Position numbers and translations under genes: made by a program
Notes under the pieces: model-generated
Seen by the model: only the letters and a program-made list of their open reading frames with translations
What the model was told of the DNA's origin: nothing
Database searches by the model: none
In this document: piece by piece, positions 26,108 to 33,693 of the stretch
How positions within the stretch are numbered: position 1 is the first letter of the stretch
Layout: each line of letters begins with the position of its first letter
IMG/VR virus record: IMGVR_UViG_3300027561_000001
Coordinates: 1-49,184 of that record
Strand: one strand, 5' to 3'
Origin: a virus
Length of the DNA stretch: 49,184 nucleotides

Positions 26108-26647
26108 ATGGCGGGCGACAATCCGGGGGCGGGCGTCGATGCGGAAGGCCGGGCGGTACTCGACCCGACGAAGAACGTCCTCGATCTCGTCAACGCCGCG
26201 ATCAAACGCCAAGACGACCTCCGCATCACCGAGTTCCAACGCCAAGACCAACTCCGCATCGCCGAGTCCCGGCATCTGCGGGAGATCGCCGGGCTCCGCG
26301 CCGAATACCAGGCCGAGATACGTGAAAGCGAAAAGGACCGAATCAACGCGATCCGAGAGGTTGACGTTCAAGCCGTCCAACGGGCCGCCGAGGTCCAGGC
26401 GACCCAGGCGTCAGCATTGGCAGCGCAGGTTGTCGCCACAGCAGACGCCTTCCGGGTGTCGCTGGCGGCGGCGCTTGAGCCGTTGCAGAAGGACATCGCT
26501 GAGCTTCGCAAGTCGCAGTACGAACTCGCAGGGCAACGGGCGCAGGTCGGCGAGTCACGGCTCAACGTCGGCGCCATCGTGGGCGGTATCAGCCTGCTCG
26601 TCGCCATCGTCAGTGTGGTGGTCGTCATCCTGGTGGCCACCGGTTGA
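26108..26647 (+). CDS. Coiled-coil protein with C-terminal membrane anchor
   Basis: ATG 26108 is preferred (GGAGGA at 26091-26096); GTG 26099 is an in-frame alternative. A long charged coiled coil (residues about 25-140) is followed by one hydrophobic helix at the very end (SLLVAIVSVVVVILVATG). The topology resembles tail-anchored lysis or envelope-associated proteins. Next to the endolysin it may help lysis or regulate the holin; inferred. Confidence 0.6.
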   Translation: MAGDNPGAGVDAEGRAVLDPTKNVLDLVNAAIKRQDDLRITEFQRQDQLRIAESRHLREIAGLRAEYQAEIRESEKDRINAIREVDVQAVQRAAEVQATQASALAAQVVATADAFRVSLAAALEPLQKDIAELRKSQYELAGQRAQVGESRLNVGAIVGGISLLVAIVSVVVVILVATG

Positions 26648-26662
26648 TAGCTGGAGGAATCC

Positions 26663-26875
26663 ATGAACGTGTACGAGAGTGCCAAGGCGCTCGTAGCCGC
26701 CGCCGTGTCCGCCGTGTTCGGCGTCATAGCGGTTGTGCAGGTCGCTGTCGCCGACAAGGCGATCTCGCTCGACGAGGCCAACGGCATTTGGCTTGCCGTG
26801 ACCCTCGCCGCGGGAGCCATCGCCACGGCTTACGGCGTCTGGCGGACCCGCAACAAGCCAGCGGGCGGTGCCTGA
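26663..26875 (+). CDS. Putative holin (two membrane segments)
   Basis: 70 residues, ribosome site GGAGG upstream. Two hydrophobic helices (about residues 9-28 and 42-60) and a basic C-terminus (GVWRTRNKPAGGA). This is the usual make-up of a class II holin, which makes pores in the membrane at lysis. It is next to the endolysin and another two-helix protein, so holin and antiholin roles cannot be told apart. Confidence 0.65.
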   Translation: MNVYESAKALVAAAVSAVFGVIAVVQVAVADKAISLDEANGIWLAVTLAAGAIATAYGVWRTRNKPAGGA

Positions 26876-27048
26876 TGCACGTCTTCACCCTCATCCTGTG
26901 GATCGTGTCGCTGGTCCTGTTGGCGCTCGCCGCCCTGGCCCCGCGACCGTTCACCTACGCCAACACTCTGCCGGCCGGGGTGTTCTTCTTCGACCTATGG
27001 ATCGGACTTCAGTTCCTCATCGAGGTCGCTGACCCGATCACGTTCTAG
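26875..27048 (+). CDS. Second small two-helix membrane protein (holin/antiholin candidate)
   Basis: 57 residues; ATG 26875 overlaps the previous stop (TGATG). Hydrophobic helices near residues 3-23 (VFTLILWIVSLVLLALAALA) and 33-50, separated by a short Pro-rich turn. The coupled arrangement with the preceding gene is typical of holin pairs. Confidence 0.6.
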   Translation: MHVFTLILWIVSLVLLALAALAPRPFTYANTLPAGVFFFDLWIGLQFLIEVADPITF

Positions 27049-27050
27049 TC

Positions 27051-27122
27051 ATGCTCTGGACGATCTTCATCGTGGTGGTCATCGTGGCGATTGTCTTCTG
27101 GGCCTTCGGGCGTCGCCGCTAG
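27051..27122 (+). CDS. 23-residue single-helix membrane peptide
   Basis: Reading frame MLWTIFIVVVIVAIVFWAFG plus RRR, two bases after the previous stop. Nearly the whole peptide is one membrane helix with a positive end. It closes the lysis operon and overlaps the end of the leftward gene at 27079 by 44 bases. Too short for statistical proof; position and pure hydrophobic pattern support it. Confidence 0.5.
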   Translation: MLWTIFIVVVIVAIVFWAFGRRR

Positions 27123-27369
27123 CCAGCACGCGTGTAACCGAGTCGGTCACCGATAGGCCGGCACGCAACCCTTCGACCACCTCGGTGTGCAGTTCTGTGG
27201 AGCTGATGCCGAGGTGGTCGGCCGCCTGGCGCTCGATGTCCAGCAGCCGAGCAGTGACGGCCTCGCCGGAATGGGCGGTCGCGCGATAGCGGCGGTCCCT
27301 GAGCTTGCGCGCCCAGCGATCCCATGCCAACCAGGCTTCGGCGAGTAGTACGGGGCTCATGTTGGTCAT
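27079..27369 (-). CDS. Small leftward helical protein of unknown function
   Basis: 96 residues from ATG 27369; an in-frame GTG at 27396 and an ATG at 27360 are alternatives. Sequence features: LLAEAWLAWDRWARKLRDRR near the start, a helical middle (VTARLLDIERQAADHLGISS) and a basic end. It is a single gene facing the rightward early operon, the usual place of a regulator, but no clear helix-turn-helix is seen. Its 3' end overlaps the lysis operon, with no terminator between. Confidence 0.5.
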   Translation of the reverse strand: MTNMSPVLLAEAWLAWDRWARKLRDRRYRATAHSGEAVTARLLDIERQAADHLGISSTELHTEVVEGLRAGLSVTDSVTRVLASGDARRPRRQSPR

Positions 27370-27441
27370 GTCGGGTCGAGGTGAGATGGTAGGCACTAAT
27401 GATAGGGTGGTTCAACTATCCACCTGTCACTAGGAGACCAC

Positions 27442-28125
27442 ATGCAGTACCAAGATGCCGTCGCCGAAGCTCGGCGACTCGTGAAGCGGTCCGAAGAGGA
27501 CCAATGGCGGCTCGCAGAGCTGACCTGGGAGCAGGTCAAGGAAGCCGGGAAGTCACAACGCCAGTGGGCTGAGGATGTTGGTGTGAGCGCGGCGCACGTC
27601 AACTACTTGGCTGGGATTTGGGAGACCTATCGCGTTCACCAGGTGAACGATCGGCCTGCCTTCCGTGATGCCTACGCCGAGGTCAAGGGACTGCCCGTCG
27701 ATGCCGCCGAGCGGCGCCAGATGGAGGCCGACCGGAACGTGGCCAACCGTTCGGTGGCCGAGCGTGCCCGCATGGCTGCTGAACTCCTCGAAGACGAGGA
27801 GGTGGCCGAAGAGGTCGAGGAGATGCAGCTCAGCCGCCGCGGCCCGATCGGCGAGCCCCTTCCTGATCCCGAGGAAGCCGGCCGCAAGGTCGCCAACAAC
27901 ATGGCCCGCGCGATGGACACCGATCTCGCCTCTAGTGCCCTCCGTTCCGCCAGCGGCTTCATCGCCGAGGCGATCCTGTGCCGCGAGGAGTACGGCATCC
28001 GCAATCAGGTGGAGTTCGATTCCGAGCTGGAACGCCACAAGGGTCTCGTCGGTCGGCTGGAGCATGGCGACGGTCTCACTCAGGCTGACCGCGAGTGGGC
28101 CGAGGCGAACGGAGTCTCGCTGTGA
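27442..28125 (+). CDS. Putative DNA-binding protein, first early gene
   Basis: 227 residues; ATG 27442 with TAGGAG upstream. Residues about 28-62 (QWAEDVGVSAAHVNYLAGIW) look like a helix-turn-helix as in ParB/KorB-type proteins. The rest is acidic and helical. As the first gene of the rightward early operon it may act as a regulator or in DNA maintenance. The stop overlaps the next GTG (GTGA). Confidence 0.55.
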   Translation: MQYQDAVAEARRLVKRSEEDQWRLAELTWEQVKEAGKSQRQWAEDVGVSAAHVNYLAGIWETYRVHQVNDRPAFRDAYAEVKGLPVDAAERRQMEADRNVANRSVAERARMAAELLEDEEVAEEVEEMQLSRRGPIGEPLPDPEEAGRKVANNMARAMDTDLASSALRSASGFIAEAILCREEYGIRNQVEFDSELERHKGLVGRLEHGDGLTQADREWAEANGVSL

Positions 28126-28625
28126 GCACCTTCGTGGAGGTGGTCGAGCTTGCGCTCGATCGCTACGTGTCGGAGATGGGTAAGCGGGGCGTGGACCCGA
28201 ACGGTATCCGCGTCGCTACTCTCGCCCAGCTCGCAGGAGTCGAGCGCAAGGCCATGAGCACGATGCTTCAGGAGTACCGCTACCGCCAGGGGACCATGCC
28301 CGCCGAGAAGAAGTCTCGCTACGTCATCGGGTGTGAAGGCTACGGCCGGGCGGCACGCTGGTCGATCATGGCCAAGCCCCGCACCGACCCGGTAGTGGTC
28401 GAGAACAATCGCATGGATCACGCCATCTACGTGGCTGGCGATGCGCTGAAGCGGCTGGTGAAGGACTACACCGCCGAGGTGTACCCCGCCCTGCGGAGCA
28501 AGGACCGTGACCGGGTAATCGAGATCGCCACCCGCGGTCTAGTCGACCACGTGAAGGTCGACGTGAATACTGCTGTGCAGCTCATCAAGGGAGACGGCGG
28601 TGCCAACGGATTGGCGGTGACGTGA
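28122..28625 (+). CDS. Early protein of unknown function (167 residues)
   Basis: GTG 28122 is chosen for its GTGA overlap, although the frame is open from 28095. The N-terminal half has a possible helix-turn-helix (IRVATLAQLAGVERKAMSTM). A second half with DHVKVDVNTAVQLIKG is helical. Probably works with the preceding gene, with which translation is coupled. Confidence 0.55.
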   Translation: MSTFVEVVELALDRYVSEMGKRGVDPNGIRVATLAQLAGVERKAMSTMLQEYRYRQGTMPAEKKSRYVIGCEGYGRAARWSIMAKPRTDPVVVENNRMDHAIYVAGDALKRLVKDYTAEVYPALRSKDRDRVIEIATRGLVDHVKVDVNTAVQLIKGDGGANGLAVT

Positions 28626-29194
28626 TGAGCGCGTACCTCATCGAACACGGAGGGATAGATCTGGACCGGGCCTACAAAGATACCGGTGAGGTGTCGATCA
28701 TTGGCCCATTCGGTGATGTCAACGAGGCGTGGGCGTTCACGGCAGCCTTGATCGCCGAGCCATCGGAGCTCTGGAGCCCTTCATCCTTTCATGTGTTCGC
28801 TGGGACCGTGACCGATGCGCCACGAGCGTTGGAGGTGACCTCGCCGACCGAGCGTCTACGCGAAGAGGTTGACGACTTCGCCGACCCCCAGGAATGGGAT
28901 CCCGAGGACCCCACTCTTGGCATTGAGGAACCAGTGACAGTCTTCGATCGTCATTGGCCGACTTGGCGACAGGAGCGTCAACAGGAAGCCCAGCGACAAC
29001 AAGAGGACCAGGCTCAACGAGAGGCCGAGTGCCAGGCTTCGGGCCATCGGTGGTCGAAGTGGAGGCCGTACTACAACGTCAGCGGACTGGAATACCGGAC
29101 CTGCGAACGCTGTGGACAACGTGGGGAGCAGCCGTTGTCGGAGGGACCGGACCTCGGTCGGTTGACTTCATACCTGACTTCATACCCGACCTGA
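28625..29194 (+). CDS. Early protein with C-terminal zinc ribbon-like motif
   Basis: ATG 28625 overlaps the previous stop; GTG 28622 is in frame and possible. The N-terminal 60 residues resemble a small alpha/beta domain (VSIIGPFGDVNEAWAFTAAL). A Gln/Arg-rich helix follows, then Cys-x4-His (ECQASGH) with CERCGQRG completing a possible zinc site. The gene ends inside a triple direct repeat (LTSYLTSYPT). Confidence 0.55.
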   Translation: MSAYLIEHGGIDLDRAYKDTGEVSIIGPFGDVNEAWAFTAALIAEPSELWSPSSFHVFAGTVTDAPRALEVTSPTERLREEVDDFADPQEWDPEDPTLGIEEPVTVFDRHWPTWRQERQQEAQRQQEDQAQREAECQASGHRWSKWRPYYNVSGLEYRTCERCGQRGEQPLSEGPDLGRLTSYLTSYPT

Positions 29195-29203
29195 CTTCAT
29201 ACC
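29163..29203 (+). repeat. Three direct copies of TGACTTCATACC
   Basis: The 12-base unit occurs at 29163-29174, 29175-29186 and 29192-29203, two adjacent and the third after 5 bases. The first two lie in the end of the preceding gene; the third extends past its stop. It could be slippage, an iteron-like binding site or a decayed coding repeat. Confidence 0.7.
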
Positions 29204-29253
29204 CGACTGCGTGAGCCCCAGGCGCCCAGGCCCCCGGGGGGAGAGGAAGGTGG

Positions 29254-29337
29254 ATGAAGACCTCTCTACCGCACCCGGGGGACGAGACGGCTACGCACAC
29301 CTGGGTGGGCAGACGCTGGCGCCTCGTGTGGTCCTGA
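29254..29337 (+). CDS. Possible 27-residue protein behind a start-associated sequence
   Basis: ATG 29254 follows GGAAGGTGGATGA-type sequence, the same element that precedes the gene at 29450 and several leftward genes. The product starts MKTSLPHPGDETATHTWVGR. A 54-codon frame from GTG 29211 to 29375 overlaps it in another phase and also has high GC at third positions, so it is uncertain which is used, if either. Confidence 0.3.
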   Translation: MKTSLPHPGDETATHTWVGRRWRLVWS

Positions 29338-29449
29338 GCGCCGCCATCATCGCATCTCGACGGCCCCAGGTCTAGTGCACGATCGGAAACATTGGGTCTG
29401 GATTAATTGCTTGCGAGGGAGTACGGTGGGAGTCGACGGAAGGTGGATG

Positions 29450-29821
29450 ATGAACACCCAGCAGGAGTTGTTCCCCAACAGCGTTGGTCCCTCGCACCAC
29501 AACGCACCCGAGACCTCACACCGAGCAGCGCTGGCAAACGCGCCCCGCTCGGGCAGCCAGCGCGCCAAGGTGCTGCTGGCCATCCACAACTTCAGCTACG
29601 TCGACCGCAACGCGGTCGGCCCCGGGCTCAACGACGACGAGATCGTCAACGCCTCCAAGCTGACCGGCAACTCGGTCCGCCCCCGTCGTGGCGAGCTGCA
29701 CCGGGGCGGGTTCATCGAGGACAGTGGCGGACGCCGTAGCTCGATGCTCGGTAACGACTCGGTCGTATGGTCCCTCACCGACAAGGGACTGCGCGCAGCG
29801 AGGGAGCTGACCGATGGCTGA
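29450..29821 (+). CDS. Winged-helix DNA-binding protein
   Basis: 123 residues from ATG 29450 (29447 also possible), behind AAGGTGG. The region LNDDEIVNASKLTGNSVRPR followed by RGELHRGGFIEDSGG reads as a winged helix: recognition helix, then a wing with Gly. Such proteins are common in phage early regions next to RecB/Cas4-like nucleases. DNA binding is likely; the target is unknown. Confidence 0.65.
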   Translation: MNTQQELFPNSVGPSHHNAPETSHRAALANAPRSGSQRAKVLLAIHNFSYVDRNAVGPGLNDDEIVNASKLTGNSVRPRRGELHRGGFIEDSGGRRSSMLGNDSVVWSLTDKGLRAARELTDG

Positions 29822-30113
29822 TGTGACCATGACCACCTACAAGCAGGCTGATGGTGAGCCGGTCGGAGGCGAATACTCGTTCGTTACCGATCTCGACCAC
29901 TTTGACGAGTGCTGGCGTCCGGTTGAGGTGGTCGAGCAGGTATGGGTGCAGGCGGCCACCCGCACCTTCTGGCAGTTCCCGGTGACGCTGTATAGCTGCG
30001 AGATCGAAGATCAGGAGCCTTGCGACGAAGACGCCGTGGCGTGGGAACAGGTCGACGACGACGGTACCTGGATGCAGGTCTGCGAGCAGCACCGGACACA
30101 GACCGATGGCTGA
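29814..30113 (+). CDS. Early acidic protein (99 residues)
   Basis: Overlaps the winged-helix gene by 8 bases and the nuclease gene by 8. Acidic and aromatic-rich, with three Cys in the second half (LYSCEIEDQEPCDEDAVAWE, then MQVCEQH) that could bind zinc. No family recognised. Confidence 0.55.
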   Translation: MADVTMTTYKQADGEPVGGEYSFVTDLDHFDECWRPVEVVEQVWVQAATRTFWQFPVTLYSCEIEDQEPCDEDAVAWEQVDDDGTWMQVCEQHRTQTDG

Positions 30114-31131
30114 GTTCCGTTCCCTCGAAGGGCTGCCCAAGCCCCCCCGTTCCGAAGGCCATCCCCCCGACGCCGAGTCTCGCTTCGGCCGGGTGCTGGT
30201 CGACAAGTGGCACGCCGAAGCCGTCGAGCGCGACGCCTCGTTCCGTGACATCGACAAGCACGGCATCGAAGGCGTGCGCTTCTACCACTCGCACGCCGCC
30301 CAGTGCGCCCGGGCTGTCGCCTATGCCGTGCTCGGTGTCCCCGAGTCCGATCCGGTCGGACCCTCCGGGCACTTCATCATGCACCTGGGCTCGATGATGC
30401 ACGAGGTGTGGCAAGAGGCCATGCAGGAGCGATACCCGAGCGCCAAGATCGAGGTCACGGTGGTCGATGACGGCGGCGAGATGGGCGGCCACGCCGACAT
30501 CGAGCTGTTCGACTCGATGCAGAACAAGGACAGGCGCATCAGCATCGAGCTGAAGAGCCAAGGCGGGGTGGCCTACAAGATCGCGGTCGGCGACCGCAAC
30601 GCTGCCGCCGGCCCCAAACTGGAGCACGAGACTCAGGGCGCGCTCAACGCCAGAGCCAGCGGCGCCGATGAGATGGTGATCATCTACCTGACCCGCGACG
30701 CCATCGGCATCGACGTGGCCAAGGCCAAGGGCCTCGACGAGATGACCCGGGTCACAGCCGAGTGGACCTACACCCGCGAGGAGTACGAGGCGATCGCCGA
30801 CGAAGAGATCGCCCGGGTGAAGGGCATCCTCAAGATCCTCGACGAGGACAAGGTGCTACCGGCCCGCAAGATCCCTCAGATGACCCGCAAGCACCGGCCG
30901 CACAACGCGGTCGTGGCGAGCCCGAAGACGGGCCACGTCACGGTCTACGACATCGACAAGGACGGCACTGAGCAACTGGTCGACGGTGACAAGGCTTGGA
31001 ACTGCGCCTACTGTCGCTGGCAGACAACCTGCGCGCGGACAGGCGCCCATCGAGAGCCAGTGGCTGTGCTCGTCCAGCTCGGGGTCCTCAATGAGGAGGC
31101 GGGCAATGGCGAAGGCGAAGCACGTGAGTAA
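30106..31131 (+). CDS. Cas4/RecB-like PD-(D/E)XK nuclease with iron-sulfur cluster
   Basis: 341-residue DNA exonuclease. Active-site motifs: GGHAD at 127-131 (Asp131), then ISIELKSQ with Glu148 and Lys150. An iron-sulfur site as in Cas4 and AddB is suggested by Cys67 plus a C-terminal triad Cys300-x2-Cys303-x5-Cys309 (WNCAYCRWQTTC). It probably processes DNA ends for recombination-dependent replication. There is no CRISPR array or other Cas gene, so an adaptation role is not suggested. The end overlaps the next gene by 26 bases. Confidence 0.8.
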   Translation: MAEFRSLEGLPKPPRSEGHPPDAESRFGRVLVDKWHAEAVERDASFRDIDKHGIEGVRFYHSHAAQCARAVAYAVLGVPESDPVGPSGHFIMHLGSMMHEVWQEAMQERYPSAKIEVTVVDDGGEMGGHADIELFDSMQNKDRRISIELKSQGGVAYKIAVGDRNAAAGPKLEHETQGALNARASGADEMVIIYLTRDAIGIDVAKAKGLDEMTRVTAEWTYTREEYEAIADEEIARVKGILKILDEDKVLPARKIPQMTRKHRPHNAVVASPKTGHVTVYDIDKDGTEQLVDGDKAWNCAYCRWQTTCARTGAHREPVAVLVQLGVLNEEAGNGEGEARE

Positions 31132-31294
31132 GGACACCCCCGTGGTTGTCAACATCGAAGACACCGGCGAGACGCGCGTCACCATCGACCCGGACGACGA
31201 TCCGGTGGTGCTGGTGGCCGACGATCCGGTGACGATGGAGACCGTGATCGTCGAAGCCGACCTGGAGCTGAATCGCGAGGAGCAGCAGCCATGA
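31106..31294 (+). CDS. Small acidic protein (62 residues)
   Basis: ATG 31106 with GAGGAGG at 31093-31099, inside the end of the nuclease gene. Basic first eight residues, then an acidic beta-like stretch rich in Val, Asp and Thr. No domain recognised. Stop overlaps the next ATG (ATGA). Confidence 0.6.
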   Translation: MAKAKHVSKDTPVVVNIEDTGETRVTIDPDDDPVVLVADDPVTMETVIVEADLELNREEQQP

Positions 31295-31422
31295 CTCCCG
31301 CCGTCCGGTTCCGGCTGAAGCTCGCGTTCATCTGCTTCGCCGTCGTCGTGGTCGCTCTGGTCACCGCTCCGTCGCCCGAGCCCCGGGTCGCCGAGTTCCG
31401 GCAAGTCGAGGCCCAACCATGA
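31291..31422 (+). CDS. 43-residue single-pass membrane protein
   Basis: ATGA overlaps on both sides. N-terminus MTPAVRFRLKLAFICFAVVV: positive residues, one hydrophobic helix, then a Pro-rich polar tail. It could be a membrane-anchored peptide or an uncleaved signal; no lipobox. It fits the tight early operon. Confidence 0.55.
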   Translation: MTPAVRFRLKLAFICFAVVVVALVTAPSPEPRVAEFRQVEAQP

Positions 31423-31670
31423 CCGCACGCGACGAAGCCATCCAAGCGATCTTGGATATGCCGAAACGGCACATGATCGCCAAACTCGACGGCGAGTTCT
31501 TCGGATCTGTTCTCGACGCCATCCCCGGCGACGTGTTGGTGCGGCTCGCTATCGAACGCGGCGCACTCATCGAGACAGCCCCCGAGTTCACCGCCGGCAT
31601 CTACTTCGATGTTGCCACTCGGCAGGACTTGGACGACTTCCCGCCGCTGTACCGGGTGGTGGAGTCGTGA
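31419..31670 (+). CDS. Small early protein (83 residues)
   Basis: ATGA overlap with the membrane peptide and GTGA overlap with the next gene. Helical first half (ARDEAIQAILDMPKRHMIAK), beta second half. No known family; coupled to the Gp3-like gene that follows. Confidence 0.55.
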   Translation: MTARDEAIQAILDMPKRHMIAKLDGEFFGSVLDAIPGDVLVRLAIERGALIETAPEFTAGIYFDVATRQDLDDFPPLYRVVES

Positions 31671-32719
31671 CCATCGTCAAGATCGGCGACAAGCCCAACC
31701 GTCCGCCCCGCGCCGGCCGCATCCGTACTGGCTACTCGGTCCCGGTGACCAAGGGGGGCAAGACGTACAAGCAGCCGAGGACGCTCAACACCTTCCGCTT
31801 CACGTCCTCGGACCCGACCCTGCTCGAACCACTGGCCGCCAAGTACCACGGGACCATCAAGCCCTGGAACGAGCCCCGCTCGCCGGACACCCACGAGGTG
31901 ACCACTGAGGCCAGCAAGATCGCCGTGGTGATCCCCCCTGATCCGATCAGCCAGTCCAACGAGCTGTGGGACCCGCACCTGAAGCGGGTGTGTAACGGCC
32001 CGGGCGGCACCTGCCGGCTGCTGGTCGAGACCCAAGACGATGCCGAGTTCCAAGAGGTGCCCTGCATCTGTGGGCGCAAGGGCATCGCCGAGTGCCGCTA
32101 CAAGCTGCGCCTCAACGTGGTTCTCCCCGAGACCGCATCCATCGGGTACTGGCGCTGGGACTCATCGTCTGAGATCGCCGGGGAAGAGATGCCCGGCGTC
32201 GCCGACCTGATCGAAGAACTCAGTGTCCGGCGTGGCTTCAACCGGGGTGTGCTCCGGCTAGAGCAGCGAGCGGGACGCAACAAGCGGTATCCGGTGGTCG
32301 TGCTCGACCTGGATGCCTCGATCGAAGAACTCATGGCCGGGACCACCCGGCTGGGTTCGCTGCCAGTGGCGCCTCCTGTATCGGCGGGCGAGCTGGTTAG
32401 CGGCGGTGGGACAGGGGGAGGATCGCATACCCCCGCGACTCCTCCTGTCCCGCCCTCCACCGACGACGAGATCGTGGACGCCGAGCTGGTCGACGATCCT
32501 GGCGACCCCGAGGACGAGCCCGAGCACGTAGAGCCGATGTTCGGTCGCGCCACCCTCGACGCGCTGCCCCAGAAGCAGAAGAACTGGGCGCTACGCCGAG
32601 GCCGTGAGCTGTCGGCCGAGTTCGCCGAGCCGGTGCCGACGAGCATCGCTGTGTTCTCGGAGCGGGTCGTCGATCACCTGGTCGAAGAGTTAGAGCTACA
32701 GAGAGCGGGCGAAACATGA
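31667..32719 (+). CDS. phiC31 Gp3-like (recombination directionality factor-like) protein
   Basis: 350 residues from GTG 31667. The first 190 residues follow the pattern I associate with the family of phiC31 gp3, the recombination directionality factor of serine integrases: LNTFRFTSSDPTLLEPLAAK, then IAVVIPPDPISQSNELWDPH, Cys-rich TCRLLVETQDD...CICG, and YKLRLNVVLPETASIGYWRW. A Gly/Pro/Asp linker and a helical tail (residues 270-350) follow. No integrase is present here, so it may act in DNA metabolism instead. Family match is from memory. Confidence 0.6.
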   Translation: MTIVKIGDKPNRPPRAGRIRTGYSVPVTKGGKTYKQPRTLNTFRFTSSDPTLLEPLAAKYHGTIKPWNEPRSPDTHEVTTEASKIAVVIPPDPISQSNELWDPHLKRVCNGPGGTCRLLVETQDDAEFQEVPCICGRKGIAECRYKLRLNVVLPETASIGYWRWDSSSEIAGEEMPGVADLIEELSVRRGFNRGVLRLEQRAGRNKRYPVVVLDLDASIEELMAGTTRLGSLPVAPPVSAGELVSGGGTGGGSHTPATPPVPPSTDDEIVDAELVDDPGDPEDEPEHVEPMFGRATLDALPQKQKNWALRRGRELSAEFAEPVPTSIAVFSERVVDHLVEELELQRAGET

Positions 32720-32895
32720 GAACTCACGTGCAACGTCTGACGGTTGAGATGCTGGAAGGCGCCTGGTACGCGGCCAGGTCGACAGACCACATGGTGGAGC
32801 TGTTCGATGACACGGCGCACGTGGCAGCGGCCGTCGATCCGGCGGGTCATGTGGTGCTGGTCGGGCGCGAAGACCTGTATCGGACGGCACCATGA
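32716..32895 (+). CDS. 59-residue early protein
   Basis: ATGA overlaps on both sides. Begins MRTHVQRLTVEMLEGAWYAA, ends LVGREDLYRTAP. Small alpha/beta pattern, no motif. Third-position GC is high, as in the neighbouring genes. Confidence 0.55.
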   Translation: MRTHVQRLTVEMLEGAWYAARSTDHMVELFDDTAHVAAAVDPAGHVVLVGREDLYRTAP

Positions 32896-32999
32896 GTTCC
32901 TGGGGCAAGGCTTCGTGGATCAGCCACCCGTGGCACCCACCGCGCGTGCGTCGTTGGCTCCGTCACTTCTTCTACGGGTGGTTTGAAGACGGTGCCTGA
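32892..32999 (+). CDS. 35-residue Trp/Arg-rich peptide
   Basis: ATGA overlap upstream and an 8-base overlap with the next GTG. Six Trp and four His in 35 residues (MSSWGKASWISHPWHPPRVR) with a basic centre suggest an amphipathic, possibly membrane-binding peptide. Function unknown. Confidence 0.45.
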   Translation: MSSWGKASWISHPWHPPRVRRWLRHFFYGWFEDGA

Positions 33000-33156
33000 C
33001 CTCGATCCCCTCGAAGTCGCCGACTACGTCAACCGCGAGGTCGACCGGCGAACCCAGGACATGACGGTCGACGAACAGCTCGTCGTCGTGGACATGATCC
33101 ACGCGGCCACCAGCACCAAGCTCCGGTTCCTGCAACGCGCCAAGGCTCAGACATGA
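32992..33156 (+). CDS. 54-residue early protein
   Basis: GTG 32992 within the end of the previous frame; stop overlaps ATG 33153. Two short helices: DPLEVADYVNREVDRRTQDM and EQLVVVDMIHAATSTKLRFL. Soluble, charged. No family recognised. Confidence 0.5.
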   Translation: MPDLDPLEVADYVNREVDRRTQDMTVDEQLVVVDMIHAATSTKLRFLQRAKAQT

Positions 33157-33545
33157 CCACCGACGATCGCGGGATGACTGACCTCGACCCGCTCTCGCAG
33201 GATCAGGTCGAGCGCGAGATCCTCCGTCTCTCGGGTGAACTCACCCGTCAGACGATCATGGTCCGCACGTCCGCCCAGCAGGCCGCCCAGGGGGACGTGG
33301 ACCACAAGCGGGCCACCGCTATGGCGTGGCTCGAACGGGTCGGCCGTGAAGGCACAGTGCCCGAAAAGGAAGCCGCGGTGACGGTGGCGTGTATCGCGGA
33401 GTACCGCGAGTGGAAGCTCGCCGACGCGGTGTTCAGGGCGGATCGCGAGAAGGGCCAGAACCTGCGCTCGCAGCTCGATGCCCTCCGCACGATCGCTGCC
33501 AACCAGCGCGCCGCCATCGACTACTCACGAGGGACAGGTGACTGA
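33153..33545 (+). CDS. Helical early protein (130 residues)
   Basis: Predominantly helical and charged: QVEREILRLSGELTRQTIMV, and the end LRSQLDALRTIAANQRAAID. This C-terminal pattern recurs in small phage proteins encoded near recombination genes; function not established. The segment EYREWKLADAVFRADREKGQ is echoed in the next gene (RQWKLADAAFKADCEERG), suggesting a local duplication. Confidence 0.6.
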   Translation: MTTDDRGMTDLDPLSQDQVEREILRLSGELTRQTIMVRTSAQQAAQGDVDHKRATAMAWLERVGREGTVPEKEAAVTVACIAEYREWKLADAVFRADREKGQNLRSQLDALRTIAANQRAAIDYSRGTGD

Positions 33546-33546
33546 C

Positions 33547-33693
33547 ATGAGGACGCTCGTGGTGGCGATCGTCGTGCTGGCTGTGCTCGCCGGTGTCGGC
33601 GCCAGCTACCTGGCCGCGTCGATCTGGCTGGACCGACAGTGGAAGCTCGCCGATGCCGCGTTCAAGGCGGACTGCGAGGAGCGCGGGCGATGA
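33547..33693 (+). CDS. 48-residue membrane peptide
   Basis: ATG 33547. One N-terminal hydrophobic helix (MRTLVVAIVVLAVLAGVGAS) and a charged tail WKLADAAFKADCEERGR that repeats part of the preceding protein. The repeat suggests the tail was copied onto a membrane anchor. Confidence 0.55.
   Translation: MRTLVVAIVVLAVLAGVGASYLAASIWLDRQWKLADAAFKADCEERGR

Noticed and set aside
30106-31131. CRISPR adaptation (Cas4) function
   Set aside because: Only the nuclease fold is shared; no Cas1, Cas2 or array is present, and such nucleases are common in phage recombination regions.
25078-31194. Single GACCCGGA octamers, like TraB recognition repeats of Streptomyces plasmids
   Set aside because: Copies near 25.08 and 31.19 kb are isolated and inside genes; transfer loci carry clustered copies, and none cluster near the FtsK-like gene.
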